Shown in pieces: positions 63,177-64,000 of a DNA stretch of 64,000 nt. Numbering within the stretch: the first letter of the stretch is position 1; the number at the start of each line of letters is the position of its first letter. This DNA comes from CAVZYN01 sp963779515 (lineage in GTDB: Bacteria; Pseudomonadota; Alphaproteobacteria; Rhizobiales; Hyphomicrobiaceae), in the NCBI GenBank assembly GCA_963779515.1, contig CAVZYN010000011.1, positions 1 through 64,000 of the forward strand, read 5' to 3'. The position numbers and the translations under genes were made by a program. Below the pieces are notes generated by a model. It had not been told where the DNA came from. It did not search any database and saw only the letters and a list, made by a program, of their open reading frames with translations.

Positions 63177-64000
63177 TCACGCCGCCCGCTGCTGCGACAG
63201 CGCCTCTCGACGATACGACAGCGCTTCCGCGACGTGCGCGCGTCCGACATCGTCGGCACCATCGAGATCGGCCAGCGTGCGCGCAACCTTGAGTGTACGG
63301 TGAAAGCCGCGCGCGGAGAGCTGCATGCGTTGCGCGGCCTCGTTGAGCAGCGATTGTCCGGCGGCATCGAGCGCGGCGATCGCTTCGAGCACTTGGCCTG
63401 AAGCGTCCGCATTGGTGCGCAGCCGCGTTTGCCCCTGCGCTAGCGCCTTGAAGCGGGCGCGCTGGCGCTCACGCGCGGCAATCACACGGGCGCGCACCTC
63501 GGCGCTGCCTTCGCTCGGCGCCGGCAGCACGAGATCGGCGGCAGAGACCTGTGGCACTTCGATCTGCAGATCGATGCGGTCGAGCAGCGGCCCCGAGATC
63601 CGCGCTTGATAGTCGTCGGCACAGCGCGCGCCGCGCCGGCAGGCCTGACCCGGACCGCCGCCACATTTGCAGGGGTTCATCGCGGCGACCAGCTGAATGC
63701 GCGACGGGTAGGCGATGCGGTGATTGGCGCGCGCGATCACGACCTCGCCGGATTCGAGCGGCTGACGCAGCGCGTCGAGCGTGTTTGGCTGGAACTCGGG
63801 CAGCTCGTCGAGAAACAACACGCCAAGATGCGCGAGCGAAACCTCGCCCGGCCTGGGCTTCGATCCACCGCCGACGAGGGCGGCCATGCTGGCGGAATGA
63901 TGCGGCGCGCGAAACGGCCGCTGCGTCGCCAGCCGCCCACCGGCAAGCGCGCCCGCGAGCGAATGCACCATCGAGACTTCCAGCATTTCTTCCGGCGACA
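63177..64000 (-). CDS. comM: YifB/ComM family Mg-chelatase-like AAA ATPase, C-terminal part (cut by window edge)
   Basis: About 274 residues of the C-terminal portion; the N-terminus lies beyond 64000. Visible: PFRAPHHSASMAALVGGGSK, the Walker B-type GVLFLDELPEF, ALRQPLESGEVVIARANHRI, NPCKCGGGPGQACRRGARC with the zinc-like Cys cluster, and RISGPLLDRIDLQIEVPQV, all standard for YifB/ComM. ComM is a hexameric branch-migration helicase for natural transformation in some Gammaproteobacteria; its role in Alphaproteobacteria is untested. Walker A and the N-terminal Lon-like domain cannot be checked here. Confidence 0.92.
   Translation of the reverse strand, partial: SPEEMLEVSMVHSLAGALAGGRLATQRPFRAPHHSASMAALVGGGSKPRPGEVSLAHLGVLFLDELPEFQPNTLDALRQPLESGEVVIARANHRIAYPSRIQLVAAMNPCKCGGGPGQACRRGARCADDYQARISGPLLDRIDLQIEVPQVSAADLVLPAPSEGSAEVRARVIAARERQRARFKALAQGQTRLRTNADASGQVLEAIAALDAAGQSLLNEAAQRMQLSARGFHRTLKVARTLADLDGADDVGRAHVAEALSYRREALSQQRAA

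Overview
The window is a patchwork. Bases 1 to about 6,420 and bases from about 6,690 to the end look like DNA from two unrelated bacteria, joined by a roughly 260-base piece that continues neither side. The left block is very GC-rich and carries a histidine ammonia-lyase fragment, a DedA membrane protein, a roughly 1,000-residue AAA/LuxR regulator and an MFS transporter. This style is usual in Actinobacteria or Chloroflexota. The right block is alphaproteobacterial, probably Hyphomicrobiales or a near relative: it has the ethylmalonyl-CoA pathway genes ccr and ecm, a bifunctional hydrolase/OsmC protein, DUF2628 beside hisH, dispersed palindromic intergenic repeats and a GTTC-N7-GTTC SOS box. 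At the joint a methyltransferase gene has lost its 5' part and an acyl-CoA synthetase its N-terminal part. Assembly or binning chimerism is the simplest explanation; gene transfer is the alternative.

Layout of the right block. 7-8.6 kb: accessory zone with a shortened DUF559 protein, a GYD protein, a toxin-antitoxin pair and a GGGTCAGACC repeat family. 8.6-12.1 kb: threonine/serine dehydratase and two acyl-CoA dehydrogenases. 12.3-17.3 kb: GNAT, secreted caspase-like protein, acetyl-CoA synthetase. 17.5-23.5 kb: a histidine-rich membrane protein with an acyltransferase, a cupin-SDR pair, a metallophosphoesterase between 25-bp direct repeats, and an ABC-F ATPase. 23.6-30 kb: DUF2177, hydrolase/OsmC, class III aminotransferase, MFS, FAD dehydrogenase. 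30.2-35.9 kb: xerC, a decayed pseudogene, gpmA, DUF4337, a frameshifted DCC gene, DsrE, leuB. 36-40 kb: an HsdR-N-like protein, a two-subunit TPP decarboxylase-like enzyme, a frameshifted DUF4174 gene, an M20 peptidase. 40.1-45.3 kb: fused TRAP permease, hydrolase, nitroreductase, MFS. 45.3-48.9 kb: hisA and hisH-DUF2628 split by a small island, then hicAB. 49.3-55.9 kb: GST, ffh, GNAT, rpsP, rimM, aldo/keto reductase, radC, map. 56-64 kb: solute-binding protein, glycosyltransferase, ccr, small membrane protein, ecm, comM (cut by the window end).

Most genes are ordinary metabolism and housekeeping. The most interesting local structure is 46.2-47.2 kb: between hisA and hisH, on the opposite strand, lie a small basic protein, six exact plus one degenerate copy of a 25-bp tandem repeat overlapping its stop codon, one exact and one near-consensus LexA box, and a standalone Cas2-like protein. 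A second theme is a five-copy nested palindrome (about 113-161 bp) whose ends carry TAG in both directions. It sits at gene boundaries, supplies the stop codon of three genes and covers the translation start of rimM. No tRNA, rRNA, CRISPR array or complete insertion sequence was recognised.
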